Positions 8,216 to 16,461 of a stretch of 64,000 nt of DNA are shown here, piece after piece. The stretch comes from JAWPMT01 sp965227935. GTDB taxonomy: Bacteria > Bacteroidota > Bacteroidia > Cytophagales > Cyclobacteriaceae. The DNA lies in assembly GCA_965227935.1 (NCBI GenBank), contig CBDDGS010000047.1, forward strand, positions 105,284 to 169,283. Reading direction: 5' to 3'. How positions within the stretch are numbered: position 1 is the stretch's first letter; each line of letters begins with the position of its first letter. A model generated the notes under the pieces. The model had not been told where the DNA came from. It saw nothing but the letters and a program-made list of their open reading frames with translations, and made no database searches. The position numbers and the translations under genes are program-made.

Positions 8216-9112
8216 CTACTCCCCTGGCCGTGTCTCTGTTGCTGTGAAAGTTGCGCCGCTCATTACTAGTTCTATAAATGATGCAATGCGGTTCTGTTTT
8301 TCAAAAAAATACTCGCCTGCGTGACCATGACTCCCGCCGGCAAAAGAGATGAGTTGTGCGCTACTGCCAAGGGCCGTGACATGATCGACTATGCTCTTCG
8401 ACCCAAACAGCATCAACCACCCCGGGGAGTCCGGCGAGCAGTAGTGGTGCGCGGCTGTGGCATAGGGAACCAGCTCATCATCGTCGCCGTGAAAAGCAAA
8501 TACCGGCATCACATTTTCCCTGGTGATGAGGTTGAGGTCCATGATCGCCCCAGCACCTGAGATCACACCCGCATACTTAAAATCAGCTGGCAAGCTATGG
8601 TCGGTTAGCTTCATCTCCTCCCGGTCCCAAAATGCTGCATGCAAGACCGTTTCCGCACCGGCGCTGCTGCCGGCCAGAAAGATCTGGGTTGGATCTATCT
8701 GTAGTTCCTGCGCTTTCGCGAGTAAAAAGCTTGTGGCCTCCCATGTCTGACTGGCGGCCACGCGGATGGCCTGGACCTTGTCCGCCGTAGGCACGTCACA
8801 CCCAAAGCCTCGCCCTTTCATGAGCAAAGTGTAGGTGATCGTAGCCATGGCAATGTTATTTTCCGCCAGGTACGCTCCCATGGCATGGCCCGCGTCCCGC
8901 TTGCCTCCCACGAAGCCTCCGCCATGCACAAATATTACCAGTGCTCTGGGCGAGTCTACCGTTTGAGTGGGGAGGAACAGGTCGAGTTCAAGATCAACTG
9001 AATCTGTGGTGAAATAAGTGTGCGTTTCGAAACTCTGTGCTCTTATGCTGAGAGGTAGTATCAGAATCAGAAGTAGTGCCGATAGTAGATAGGAAGATGC
9101 TTTTGAGATCAT
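8216..9112 (-). CDS. Alpha/beta hydrolase (esterase/lipase-like), secreted
   Basis: 298 residues with a clear signal peptide (LLSALLLILILPLSIRAQ). The HGGG oxyanion motif is at H63 (IFVHGGGFVGG). The nucleophile elbow GSSAG places the catalytic Ser at about residue 150. The Asp (FHGDDDELVPY) and His (GGSHGHAGEY) complete a plausible triad. The HGGG type suggests a hormone-sensitive-lipase-like or BD-FAE esterase acting on short acyl or carbohydrate esters. Substrate unknown. It is the first gene of the minus-strand run, and the repeat-rich gap lies upstream. Confidence 0.88.
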   Translation of the reverse strand: MISKASSYLLSALLLILILPLSIRAQSFETHTYFTTDSVDLELDLFLPTQTVDSPRALVIFVHGGGFVGGKRDAGHAMGAYLAENNIAMATITYTLLMKGRGFGCDVPTADKVQAIRVAASQTWEATSFLLAKAQELQIDPTQIFLAGSSAGAETVLHAAFWDREEMKLTDHSLPADFKYAGVISGAGAIMDLNLITRENVMPVFAFHGDDDELVPYATAAHHYCSPDSPGWLMLFGSKSIVDHVTALGSSAQLISFAGGSHGHAGEYFFEKQNRIASFIELVMSGATFTATETRPGE

Positions 9113-9208
9113 ACCATTGATTGGGTTTCGGCCTGGAAAATAACTGATTTTCGTGGATTGGGAATGACAAACGATTTAGCGAGGTCCGTAGGAATTGCGA
9201 TGCGCGTT

Positions 9209-9510
9209 GTTACAACCCCCCAGCCCCTTTGTTAAGGGGGAGTTTACAACCCCCCGGCCCCCTTTGATAAGGGGGAGTTGGTAAATCCTGTAAATGGCAT
9301 TTAGTCGATATGCTGGCAATGCGTCGTAAGGAGGGAGATGAGTTTACCCACCCCTGCACCCCTCCCAGGAGGGGAGTGGATCCTCTTTAATAGGACGCGT
9401 GTCCTACCGATTCCTATGTCCTCGGTCTGTGGCACGCAGACCGATCGTAGTGGAATTGAGAGGAATTCTCACCTAAGAACGTCATTCCTGTGAGCCTGAG
9501 AAATCGAAGT
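9209..9510. repeat. Composite intergenic repeat, copy A (uninterrupted)
   Basis: Modules in order: two tandem ACAACCCCCCAG...AAGGGGGAGTT hairpins, a linker containing AGTCGATATGCTGGCAATGC, the hairpin CACCCCTCCCAGGAGGGG, a linker with AGGACGCGTGTCCT, and the hairpin TCGGTCTG-TGGCACG-CAGACCGA. The same module order is found in copies B and D, and partly in C. The MITE target site is empty in this copy. Confidence 0.75.
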
Positions 9511-9604
9511 CCCTAGAGAGAAAAGGACTGCGATACAGGAATCTCTCTGTCTATCCACAATTCAGATTTCTGTAGCAAATGCCAGAACAGACCAGAGGAA
9601 GGTT

Positions 9605-9805
9605 ATAAGCCCTGCCCCCTTTGCTAAGGGGGAGTTGGTGAATCCTGTAAAAGGGCAATTAGTCGATATGTTGGCAATGCGTTGTAAGGAGAGAGATGAG
9701 TCACCCACCCCTGCACCCCTCCCAGGAGGGGAGTGGATCCTCCATTATAGGGCACATGTCTTATGTCCTCGGTCGGTGGCACACAGACCGATCTACGTCG
9801 ACCTC
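9605..9805. repeat. Composite intergenic repeat, copy B (uninterrupted)
   Basis: It has the same module order as copy A: CCCCCTTTGCTAAGGGGGAGTT, the AGTCGATATGTTGGCAATGC linker, CACCCCTCCCAGGAGGGG, and a CGGTC...CAGACCG hairpin. The MITE target site is also empty. This copy lies about 130 bases upstream of the methyltransferase gene at 9938. Confidence 0.75.
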
Positions 9806-9937
9806 CCCAAACCGACTATTGTCAGGCTCGTGTACCCAAGACTTCCATTAGCGAAATACAAAGAGGGTGTGTTCAGAAACAAGGTGAACACCATGTCTGT
9901 GGCTAAGGATGGATGAAAATGCGCTTATTTGTAGTTC

Positions 9938-10771
9938 ATGAAGCGTTCCGTCATCAAGTTCCTCCATTGGCTGGCCGCCACCGATCTACTTTGGAAGTTG
10001 CTGAAGCCGTTTTCGACGGCTGGTCTGGTCTTGATCAATGCGAGACTTGGCCACGAAAAGGACAAAAGGCATACTGAAAGGTATCACAAGCATTTTGAGT
10101 CCCTGACAGTACTGCATGGGCCTTTTAAGGGCGTGCAATATCTGCGATATGATTCGGTAGGCAGTGCATTGTTTCCCAAGCTACAGGGCTCCTACGAGTC
10201 AGAGCTCCATACGGTACTTGAGGAGATGACCAAAGGCGACTATTCCCAAATCCTTGATATTGGGTGCGCCGAGGGGTACTATGCAATTGGTCTTGCGCAG
10301 CGTTGCCCTGCATCCACGGTCGTCGCCTTCGACACGGATGAAAAGGCGCGAGCACTTTGCGCAGAAATGGCGGAGCTCAATGGCGTGAAGGATCGTGTCA
10401 AGGTGAAGGCCGAATGCACCTCTGAACTTCTTAGGAAGTATGACTTCGAAAAAAAGAGTCTGATCATATGCGACTGCGAAGGGTTCGAAATCAATCTGTT
10501 CAATGCCAACAACATAGATAATCTCAGGAACTGCGACCTGATCATCGAGACGCATGATTTCATGGATATCGGCATTTCAGACGCGCTCAAGCAACTCTTT
10601 TCAAACACACATGAGTTATCGTCCATTTTTAGTATCGACGATATCCAAAAAGTTCACAACTACCAATACCCGGAGTTGGAGGGGCTCACGCTGCAGGCGA
10701 AAAAAGAGATCCTGGAAGAACGGAGACCGGCAATCATGGAATGGCTGATCTGCCGTCGTAGATCTCACTGA
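9938..10771 (+). CDS. SAM-dependent methyltransferase
   Basis: 277 residues. Motif I ILDIGCAEGYYAIGLA lies near residues 107-122, followed by the acidic VVAFDTDEKA and a C-terminal DCEGFEINLF strand, which resembles the FkbM-type fold. The N-terminal ~90 residues are basic and contain a hydrophobic segment (STAGLVLINARLG). The substrate is unknown. The gene is isolated between blocks of intergenic repeats, so transfer or rearrangement is possible but not shown. Confidence 0.8.
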   Translation: MKRSVIKFLHWLAATDLLWKLLKPFSTAGLVLINARLGHEKDKRHTERYHKHFESLTVLHGPFKGVQYLRYDSVGSALFPKLQGSYESELHTVLEEMTKGDYSQILDIGCAEGYYAIGLAQRCPASTVVAFDTDEKARALCAEMAELNGVKDRVKVKAECTSELLRKYDFEKKSLIICDCEGFEINLFNANNIDNLRNCDLIIETHDFMDIGISDALKQLFSNTHELSSIFSIDDIQKVHNYQYPELEGLTLQAKKEILEERRPAIMEWLICRRRSH

Positions 10772-10860
10772 ACCCCGTCGGTGGATTTCGAGGGTACGCG
10801 ACAAGCGTCGGTTATCCCGCAGTGCCTTATCTAGCAACAGGTTGGTGTGCCATAAAAAAT

Positions 10861-11225
10861 GGTGGATGAGTTACCTACCCCTGCACCCCTCCCCAATGCT
10901 AATAAATTAAGGTAGGGACAAGCCTTCCTGAAAAGCAATCCTTCTAAAAGTCATCCCGACGAAGGAGGGATCTATTGACATAAATAGCCGAATCGCCTAG
11001 CATCATCAATAGATTTTTCCTGACGTCAAAATGACTTTGCTTTTCTGGAAGGCAGCTTAATTCTCTTAGCTTAATAGCATTGCGCCCCTCCGAGGAGGGG
11101 ATTAGATCGTCTATAATAAGACGCATGTCCTGTCCTCTGTCCCCGATCTGTGGCACACAGACCGTTTCATCGTGGAGTTGTGGGAATTCGTACAGAAGAA
11201 AGTTCATTCCTGTGAGCTGGGTATT
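10861..11225. repeat. Composite intergenic repeat, copy C (interrupted by MITE)
   Basis: Starts at the GATGAGTTACCTACCCCTGC linker; the leading CCCCCTTT hairpin is missing. It continues with the CACCCCTCCC half-hairpin, the 189-bp MITE, the other half CCGAGGAGGGG, AGACGCATGTCCT, and a CTG-TGGCACA-CAG hairpin. Its tail (GTGGAGTTGTGGGAATTC, then TTCATTCCTGTGAGC) matches the tail of copy A. Confidence 0.75.
10894..11082. mobile_element. 189-bp MITE-like element, copy 1
   Basis: Begins CAATGCTAATAAATTAAG and ends with the complement of CAATGCTATTAAGCTAAG, i.e. imperfect ~18-bp terminal inverted repeats. The flanks CACCCCTCCC (10884-10893) and CGCCCCTCCG (11083-11092) are a degraded 10-bp target duplication. 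It carries no transposase. The AATGC...TTAAG end and a 10-13 bp duplication resemble IS4-family elements from memory; this is inference. Confidence 0.75.
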
Positions 11226-11275
11226 GTCTTTCTTGGTGAGTCGGTTAGAGTGCCTCCGAAGCAGGAAAGGGCAGC

Positions 11276-11700
11276 CATTTACAACCCCCCAGCCCCCTTT
11301 TCTAAGGGGGAGTTGATAAGCCCTGTGAAAGGGCATATAGTCGATATCCCTGTTAGCAACTCCTAAAAGGAGAGACGAGTTTACCCACCCGTGCACCCCT
11401 CCCCAATGCTATTAAGTTAAGGTAGGGACAAGCCTTCCTGAAAAGCAATCCTTCTAAAAGTCATCCCGACAAAGGAGGGATCTATTGACATAAATAGCCG
11501 ATTTACCCAGCATCATCAATAGATTTTTCCTGAAGTCAAAATGACTTTGCTTTTCTGGAAGGCAGCTTAATTCTCTTAGCTTAATAGCATTGCACCCCTC
11601 CCAGGAGGGGAGTAGATCCCCAGTAATAGGACGCATGTCCTGTCCTATGTCCTCGGTCTGTGGCGCACAGACCGATTGTCGATGGATCTCGAAGGTACAC
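11276..11700. repeat. Composite intergenic repeat, copy D (interrupted by MITE)
   Basis: A full-length copy: ACAACCCCCCAGCCCCC...AAGGGGGAGTT, a linker, CACCCCTCCC, the MITE, CACCCCTCCCAGGAGGGG, AGGACGCATGTCCT, and CGGTCTG-TGGCGCA-CAGACCG. The target duplication around the MITE is exact here. Confidence 0.75.
11404..11592. mobile_element. 189-bp MITE-like element, copy 2
   Basis: Exactly the same length as copy 1, with only a handful of differences. The left end CAATGCTATTAAGTTAAG pairs with the right end (complement of CAATGCTATTAAGCTAAG) with one mismatch over 18 bases. It is flanked by a perfect 10-bp direct repeat, CACCCCTCCC at 11394-11403 and 11593-11602. Copies A and B show the uninterrupted target with a single CACCCCTCCC, which proves the insertion boundaries. 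Confidence 0.82.
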
Positions 11701-11937
11701 CCTTGCCTCTTAGCCCGGATGGAGCCGGCACGAGGCATGCGGTCGGGACCTATGACTACCCTCCCACTAACATGCACCCTACTTGCAAGGGAGGTCCCGG
11801 CACAGGGCCGGGAGAGCGGCCGAAGTACAGGTGAGAGCCGGAACACACTCAGCCACGAAGAACCTACCGCTTTGCTCCTATATGAGATCTACGCTTGGTG
11901 TTCAATGATGGGGACTGTCCATCAATCACGTCCGACC

Positions 11938-13302
11938 TCAGCGCCGGCGGATGAGGCCGGTAGGGTAACTCACCATGCTTTCGTGACCATCAGGACCCAC
12001 AGCCGCCACACCGAATAGGTAGTTGTCGATGACGATGCCATCTAGCGTGTATTCGGTTGTCTCAGCATCTACCCATCGGGCATTCTGCCAGTTGGCCGCC
12101 GTGGTTTCCCTCCAATACAATTTGTAACCTGCTGCACCCTCTGACTTGTCCCAAGACAGAATCGTAGAGGGGCGGACGATCCCACCGATGCTGACATTCG
12201 TCGGTGCTGGAGGAGCTGAAGCCAGCGAGGCCATGGCCACGGCATTGACCGCGGTGAGCTTGGCACAATATTCGAAATTGACACCCTCGATGACATCACC
12301 GTATTCGATACCATCCTCCACCCTTAGGTCCTGGTGTTGGCGGTTATAGTTTTCGTGTGCTTCCATGACGCGGACACCGGCAAAGCCCGCCTCGTTGAAC
12401 GGCCGGTGGTGTCCCCCTCTGCCGAATCGATCGAGTCTGTAAATGAGCATCGGATTCATCTCAGGTAGATAAGTCTTGGTCGCCTGGTGTATGTATCGAG
12501 CCAACTGGCGAGAGGGGCTGTCGTTCTCACCTCCGTAGAAGCGCTTTCTCTTCAACTGCTGCTCGGTCTCAGTGCTAGAAAACGGCTCTGAGAATATCCT
12601 GAATGTGCGGTTGTCGATGACGCCATCGACCCCTTCGATGTTGCCGATCATGTCATTGTTGAGGATGCCGATGACCTCCCACTCTTCTTCGACGGCCTTC
12701 TCCGCAAGGAAACGCCCACCATACAAGCCTTGCTCCTCGCCCGATAGACCGGCAAGCAGCACACTGCTCTCAAAGTCGTACTTGGAAAGCACTCGCGCCA
12801 ACTCGATCGCGCCCGCCATGCCCGTAGCGTTGTCATTGGCTCCAGGGGAGTCGTCGGTGAAGTTGGTGACGCTTGACACACGGCTGTCGATATCACCACT
12901 CATGATGACGTACTTGTTCGGAAAGGTCTTGCCACGTTTGATGGCGTACATATTGACGATCCACGTGTCAGTGGCAATCCGTGTCTCAGGATCACCCTTC
13001 ACGAGTGTGCGCTGCTCGTATACCTCCAGACATCCTCCGCACTCCGCTGAGATCTTCTCAAACTCCGCCTTGATCCACCGGCGCGCGGCACCAATGCCTC
13101 TGGTCTCGGAGACCGTGTCGGACATGGTGTGGCGTGTGCCAAAATCCGCCAATTTCCGGATGTCCGCTTCGAGCCGCTCGGCGCTGATATCATCGACGAT
13201 ATTGTAGATCTGCGGGTCAATTTGGAAGTTTTGTGCGACACAAAGGAATGGCGCCGCAAGGACACTAAGTAGTAGAATTACTCTCATGGTTGGGAACGTC
13301 AA
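11938..13302 (-). CDS. M28 family metallopeptidase with C-terminal Fn3 domain, secreted
   Basis: 454 residues. ATGs lie at 13302 and 13287; the second (MRVILLLSVLAAPFLCVAQ) gives a compact signal peptide and is preferred by me. The peptidase core has D139 in MSGDIDSR, GANDNATG (D157), GEEQGLYG (E189/E190), NNDMIG (D217) and GGHHRPF (H298/H299). The usual first ligand of the HxD motif is Asp here (GDID), a variation also known in other Bacteroidota members. An Fn3-type domain (APTNVSIGGI...YKLYWRE) closes the protein. It probably trims peptides outside the cytoplasm. It is divergent from transketolase. Confidence 0.88.
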   Translation of the reverse strand: MTFPTMRVILLLSVLAAPFLCVAQNFQIDPQIYNIVDDISAERLEADIRKLADFGTRHTMSDTVSETRGIGAARRWIKAEFEKISAECGGCLEVYEQRTLVKGDPETRIATDTWIVNMYAIKRGKTFPNKYVIMSGDIDSRVSSVTNFTDDSPGANDNATGMAGAIELARVLSKYDFESSVLLAGLSGEEQGLYGGRFLAEKAVEEEWEVIGILNNDMIGNIEGVDGVIDNRTFRIFSEPFSSTETEQQLKRKRFYGGENDSPSRQLARYIHQATKTYLPEMNPMLIYRLDRFGRGGHHRPFNEAGFAGVRVMEAHENYNRQHQDLRVEDGIEYGDVIEGVNFEYCAKLTAVNAVAMASLASAPPAPTNVSIGGIVRPSTILSWDKSEGAAGYKLYWRETTAANWQNARWVDAETTEYTLDGIVIDNYLFGVAAVGPDGHESMVSYPTGLIRRR

Positions 13303-13381
13303 CGTTTTCGAAACCCTAAATATAGGTAGCTACCCGAAAGCAACTATCTATTTGTTAATTTCGCATTCACCAATTTCAATT

Positions 13382-14224
13382 ATGGCCGACATATCCAAAC
13401 TGAAAACTACTGCCTCCCAGGTTCGCCGTGATATCGTGCGAATGGTACATGCTGTGCAGTCTGGGCACCCGGGGGCATCATTGGGATGCACCGAATTCTT
13501 TATCGCCCTCTACTTCGAAGTATTGAACTACAAACTCCCATTCACTATGGAGGGCAAGGGAGAAGACATGTTCTTTCTTTCGAACGGTCACATCTCACCG
13601 GTTTGGTACAGTGTCCTGGCGCGTGCCGGATTCTTCGAAGTATCAGAGCTGGGAACCTTCCGAAAGATCAACTCGCGGATGCAAGGCCATCCGGCCACCG
13701 AGGAGGGGCTGCCAGGCATACGTGTAGCGTCCGGGTCACTAGGTCAGGGGCTCTCTGTCGCCATCGGCGCGGCATTGGCCAAAAAGCTGGATGGTGATGA
13801 CAACCTGGTGTACTGTCTGATGGGTGATGGCGAACAGCAAGAGGGACAGATCTGGGAAGCGGCAATGTTTGCCGGTAGCAAAGGTGTAGACAACCTGATA
13901 GCCACTATTGACTACAATGGCCAGCAGATCGACGGGCCCGTGGACGAGGTGAATTCCCTGGGCGACCTCAAAGCCAAATACGAATCATTTGGATGGGACG
14001 TGATTACATGTGATGGCAACAACCTCGAAGACTTGCTCTCTACACTCTATGAAGCCAAGTCCCGAGCCGGGAAAGGAAAGCCGGTAATGAACCTGATGAC
14101 GACTGTCATGGGTAAGGGCGTGGACTTTATGGAAGGTACCCACAAATGGCACGGCGCCGCACCTAGCGACGAGCAGCTGGCGACAGCCCTGGCGCAGCTT
14201 GAAGAAACCCTCGGAGACTACTAA
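13382..14224 (+). CDS. Transketolase, N-terminal subunit
   Basis: 280 residues forming the TPP-pyrophosphate-binding half of a split transketolase. Motifs: SLGCTEFFIALYF, LSNGHISPVWYSVLA, GSLGQGLSVAIGAA, and the TPP motif GDGEQQEGQIWEA...IDYNGQQIDG. The ATG at 13382 (MADISKLKTTASQ) is chosen because the family starts here; an upstream in-frame start would extend into the divergent promoter region. The C-terminal subunit follows 29 bases later. Together they perform the non-oxidative pentose phosphate reactions. Confidence 0.93.
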   Translation: MADISKLKTTASQVRRDIVRMVHAVQSGHPGASLGCTEFFIALYFEVLNYKLPFTMEGKGEDMFFLSNGHISPVWYSVLARAGFFEVSELGTFRKINSRMQGHPATEEGLPGIRVASGSLGQGLSVAIGAALAKKLDGDDNLVYCLMGDGEQQEGQIWEAAMFAGSKGVDNLIATIDYNGQQIDGPVDEVNSLGDLKAKYESFGWDVITCDGNNLEDLLSTLYEAKSRAGKGKPVMNLMTTVMGKGVDFMEGTHKWHGAAPSDEQLATALAQLEETLGDY

Positions 14225-14253
14225 TCAAGACCCATTAGGAAAGACATTACACG

Positions 14254-15210
14254 ATGACAAAATATACATTCACCGAAAAGAAAGACACTCGCTCAGGATT
14301 TGGCGATGCTATGACTGAGCTGGGTCGAACGAATCCTGACGTCGTAGCCTTATGTGCCGACCTCGTTGGCTCGTTGAAGATTCAGACCTTCATCAATGAA
14401 AACCCAGAGCGATTCACTCAGGTAGGCATCGCCGAAGCCAATATGGTGGGCATCGCAGCAGGACTGGCAACTGCCGGGAAGATCCCTTTCACGAGTACCT
14501 TCGCCAACTTCGCCACGGGTCGCGTCTACGATCAGCTGCGACAGTCTGTTGCCTACTCCGAGAAGAATGTAAAGATCTGTGCCTCTCACGCCGGTTTGAC
14601 CTTGGGAGAGGACGGCGCTACGCACCAGATCCTCGAAGATATTGGCATGACGAAAATGCTACCCAACTTCACCGTGGTGGTTCCTTGCGACTATGAGCAA
14701 ACCCGTCAGGCGACGCTGGCAGTTGCCAAGCACCACGGACCGGTGTACCTGCGGTTTGGAAGGCCCAAATGGCCCATCTTCATCTCTCCCGACAGACCTT
14801 TTACGATCGGTAAAGCGGACAAGATGATAGAAGGCACGGATGTGACAATCATCGCTACTGGACACCTGGTATGGAAAGCCATCGAAGCGGAAGCGCAACT
14901 GGCCGAAGCGGGCATAAGCGCCGAAGTGATCAACATGCACACGATCAAGCCGCTGGATGAAGAAGCGATCCTGCAATCAGTGGAAAAAACCCGCTGTGTC
15001 GTGACTGCTGAGGAGCACCAGTACAATGGTGGGCTAGGTGAAAGTGTTGCCCGCGTGCTCGTGAGTAACAAGCCTTATCCTCAGGAATTCATCGCGGTTG
15101 ACGATCAATTCGGAGAAAGCGGTAAGCCAGAGGAGCTGCTAGACAAATACGGACTGAGTACCTCCAACATCGTGGAGGCTGCCAAAAAGGCCATCAGTCG
15201 AAAAGGATAA
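14254..15210 (+). CDS. Transketolase, C-terminal subunit
   Basis: 318 residues comprising the pyrimidine-binding and C-terminal domains of transketolase. The catalytic Glu lies in VGIAEANMVGIAAGLA; SHAGLTLGEDGATHQ and the C-terminal EEHQYNGGLGESVA region are typical. It works with the N-terminal subunit immediately upstream. The stop is followed by a strong purine-rich ribosome-binding site for the aminotransferase, so the three genes are likely one operon. Confidence 0.93.
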   Translation: MTKYTFTEKKDTRSGFGDAMTELGRTNPDVVALCADLVGSLKIQTFINENPERFTQVGIAEANMVGIAAGLATAGKIPFTSTFANFATGRVYDQLRQSVAYSEKNVKICASHAGLTLGEDGATHQILEDIGMTKMLPNFTVVVPCDYEQTRQATLAVAKHHGPVYLRFGRPKWPIFISPDRPFTIGKADKMIEGTDVTIIATGHLVWKAIEAEAQLAEAGISAEVINMHTIKPLDEEAILQSVEKTRCVVTAEEHQYNGGLGESVARVLVSNKPYPQEFIAVDDQFGESGKPEELLDKYGLSTSNIVEAAKKAISRKG

Positions 15211-15226
15211 TAAAGCGGAGGCTATT

Positions 15227-16429
15227 CTGACCAACCGACAACTCTTTCAAAGACACCTTGCGCAGACCTCAGATTTTCCACTGGCGTTGGAAATCGAGCG
15301 GGCGGAAGGTGTTTTTCTTTATGGCGGAGACCGACAGTACATTGACCTGATCTCAGGCATTGGCGTGTCCAACGTAGGACACCGTCACCCCAAGGTTGTC
15401 CAGGCCGCTAAGGACCAGCTGGACCGCTACATGCACCTGATGGTGTATGGTGAGTACATCCAATCTCCGCAAGTAAAGCTCGCTGAGGCCCTTAGCAAGA
15501 CCCTCCCCTCCCCTTTAGACAATGTCTATCTCCTGAACTCCGGCAGTGAAGCGGTCGAGGGGGCAATAAAACTCGCAAAGCGCTACACAGGCCGGCCAAA
15601 GATCTTATCGTGCTACGACGCCTACCATGGCTCATCCCACGGGGCGCTCTCTGCAAGTGGTGATGAAAACTTCAAGCAAAACTTCAGGCCGTTAGTTCCG
15701 GGCTTCGAACGAATAAGGCATGGGGATATGGATGACCTGGAGCGGATTGATGGACAAGTAGCCGCCGTACTCATGGAGACGGTGCAGGGTGAAGCCGGCG
15801 TGATGCAGGCCAGCAGTGATTACCTCCGGCGCCTGAGACAAAAGTGCGACGAAACCGGTACCCTTCTTATTCTTGATGAAATCCAGTGTGGGTTTGGGAG
15901 GACTGGTAAGTTCTGGGCATTTGAGCATTACGACATCCAACCGGACATTCTCGTGAGCGCCAAAGGAATGGGCGGAGGCATGCCCATCGGGTGTTTCATC
16001 AGCTCAAAGGAAGTGATGGGCGTTTTGAAAAACGACCCAGTCCTTGGGCACATTACCACCTTTGGAGGTCATCCCGTCAGCGCTGCGGCCTCACTCGCCA
16101 CCATTGAGGTCATTCATGAAGAAGGGCTTATGACCTCAGTCAGTGAAAAGGAGACACTTTTTCGTGAGAAGTTGCAGCATCCAAAAATCAAGGAGATTAG
16201 GAGCAAAGGTCTGATGATGGCTGTAGAATTTGAATCGTTTGAAGTCGTGAAGCCGATCATTGACGCGGCCATCGACCGCGGGGTCATCACGGACTGGTTT
16301 CTCTTCAACGATCGCTCGATGCGGATCGCACCTCCGCTAATCATTACCAACGAGCAAATCGAGATCGCCTGTGAAGTGATCCTTGCCGCCATCGACTCCC
16401 CTAAAAAGACAGAAGCCGCTAGTAATTAG
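15227..16429 (+). CDS. Class III aminotransferase (acetylornithine/aspartate aminotransferase-like)
   Basis: PLP enzyme. Key motifs: LINGS-type NSGSEAVEGAIKLAKR, LDEIQCGFGRTGKFWAFEHY (PLP Asp) and SAKGMGGGMPIG (Schiff-base Lys). A TTG at 15287 would cut off the conserved N-terminus. Reading upstream in frame gives TNRQLFQRHLAQTSDFPLAL, typical of this family. The only starts there are CTG at 15227 or ATT at 15224, with GCGGAGG 5 (CTG) or 2 (ATT) bases upstream. I take CTG. The length of 400 residues then fits the family. Donor/acceptor specificity is unknown. Confidence 0.85.
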   Translation: MTNRQLFQRHLAQTSDFPLALEIERAEGVFLYGGDRQYIDLISGIGVSNVGHRHPKVVQAAKDQLDRYMHLMVYGEYIQSPQVKLAEALSKTLPSPLDNVYLLNSGSEAVEGAIKLAKRYTGRPKILSCYDAYHGSSHGALSASGDENFKQNFRPLVPGFERIRHGDMDDLERIDGQVAAVLMETVQGEAGVMQASSDYLRRLRQKCDETGTLLILDEIQCGFGRTGKFWAFEHYDIQPDILVSAKGMGGGMPIGCFISSKEVMGVLKNDPVLGHITTFGGHPVSAAASLATIEVIHEEGLMTSVSEKETLFREKLQHPKIKEIRSKGLMMAVEFESFEVVKPIIDAAIDRGVITDWFLFNDRSMRIAPPLIITNEQIEIACEVILAAIDSPKKTEAASN

Positions 16430-16435
16430 CGGCTT
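16413..16435. terminator. Bidirectional hairpin overlapping the aminotransferase stop
   Basis: A perfect 9-bp stem AAGCCGCTA/TAGCGGCTT with loop GTAAT lies between convergent genes. The TAG stop of the aminotransferase is the first three bases of the right arm. There is no long T-tract on either side, so termination is inferred from position and stem strength. Confidence 0.6.
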
Positions 16436-16461
16436 CCGGTTCGATTGCGATTTCTCAGGGC

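Larger units (their letters stand above)
9113..9937. other. Repeat-rich intergenic region
   Basis: 825 bases without a supported gene. It holds two copies (A and B) of a composite hairpin repeat, a GTCATTCCTGTGAGC-type module near 9481, and in the last ~100 bases presumably the promoter of the methyltransferase gene at 9938. Short open frames here read through the repeats and are not credible. Confidence 0.75.
10772..11937. other. Repeat-rich intergenic region with nested MITEs
   Basis: 1166 bases between the methyltransferase (plus) and the M28 peptidase end (minus). Almost all of it from 10861 to 11700 is two interrupted copies (C and D) of the composite repeat. 11700-11937 holds GC-rich sequence with no supported gene. 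Minus-strand frames crossing the MITEs share a C-terminal stretch only because the repeat is duplicated. Confidence 0.75.

Noticed and set aside
9635..9916. Short plus-strand frame in the repeat-rich gap
   Set aside because: It runs through composite repeat copy B with proline-rich low-quality sequence; no family or ribosome-binding site.
10944..11846. Two minus-strand frames sharing a similar C-terminus
   Set aside because: The shared part is the duplicated MITE plus flanking repeat, read in one frame; the N-terminal parts differ and no protein family fits.
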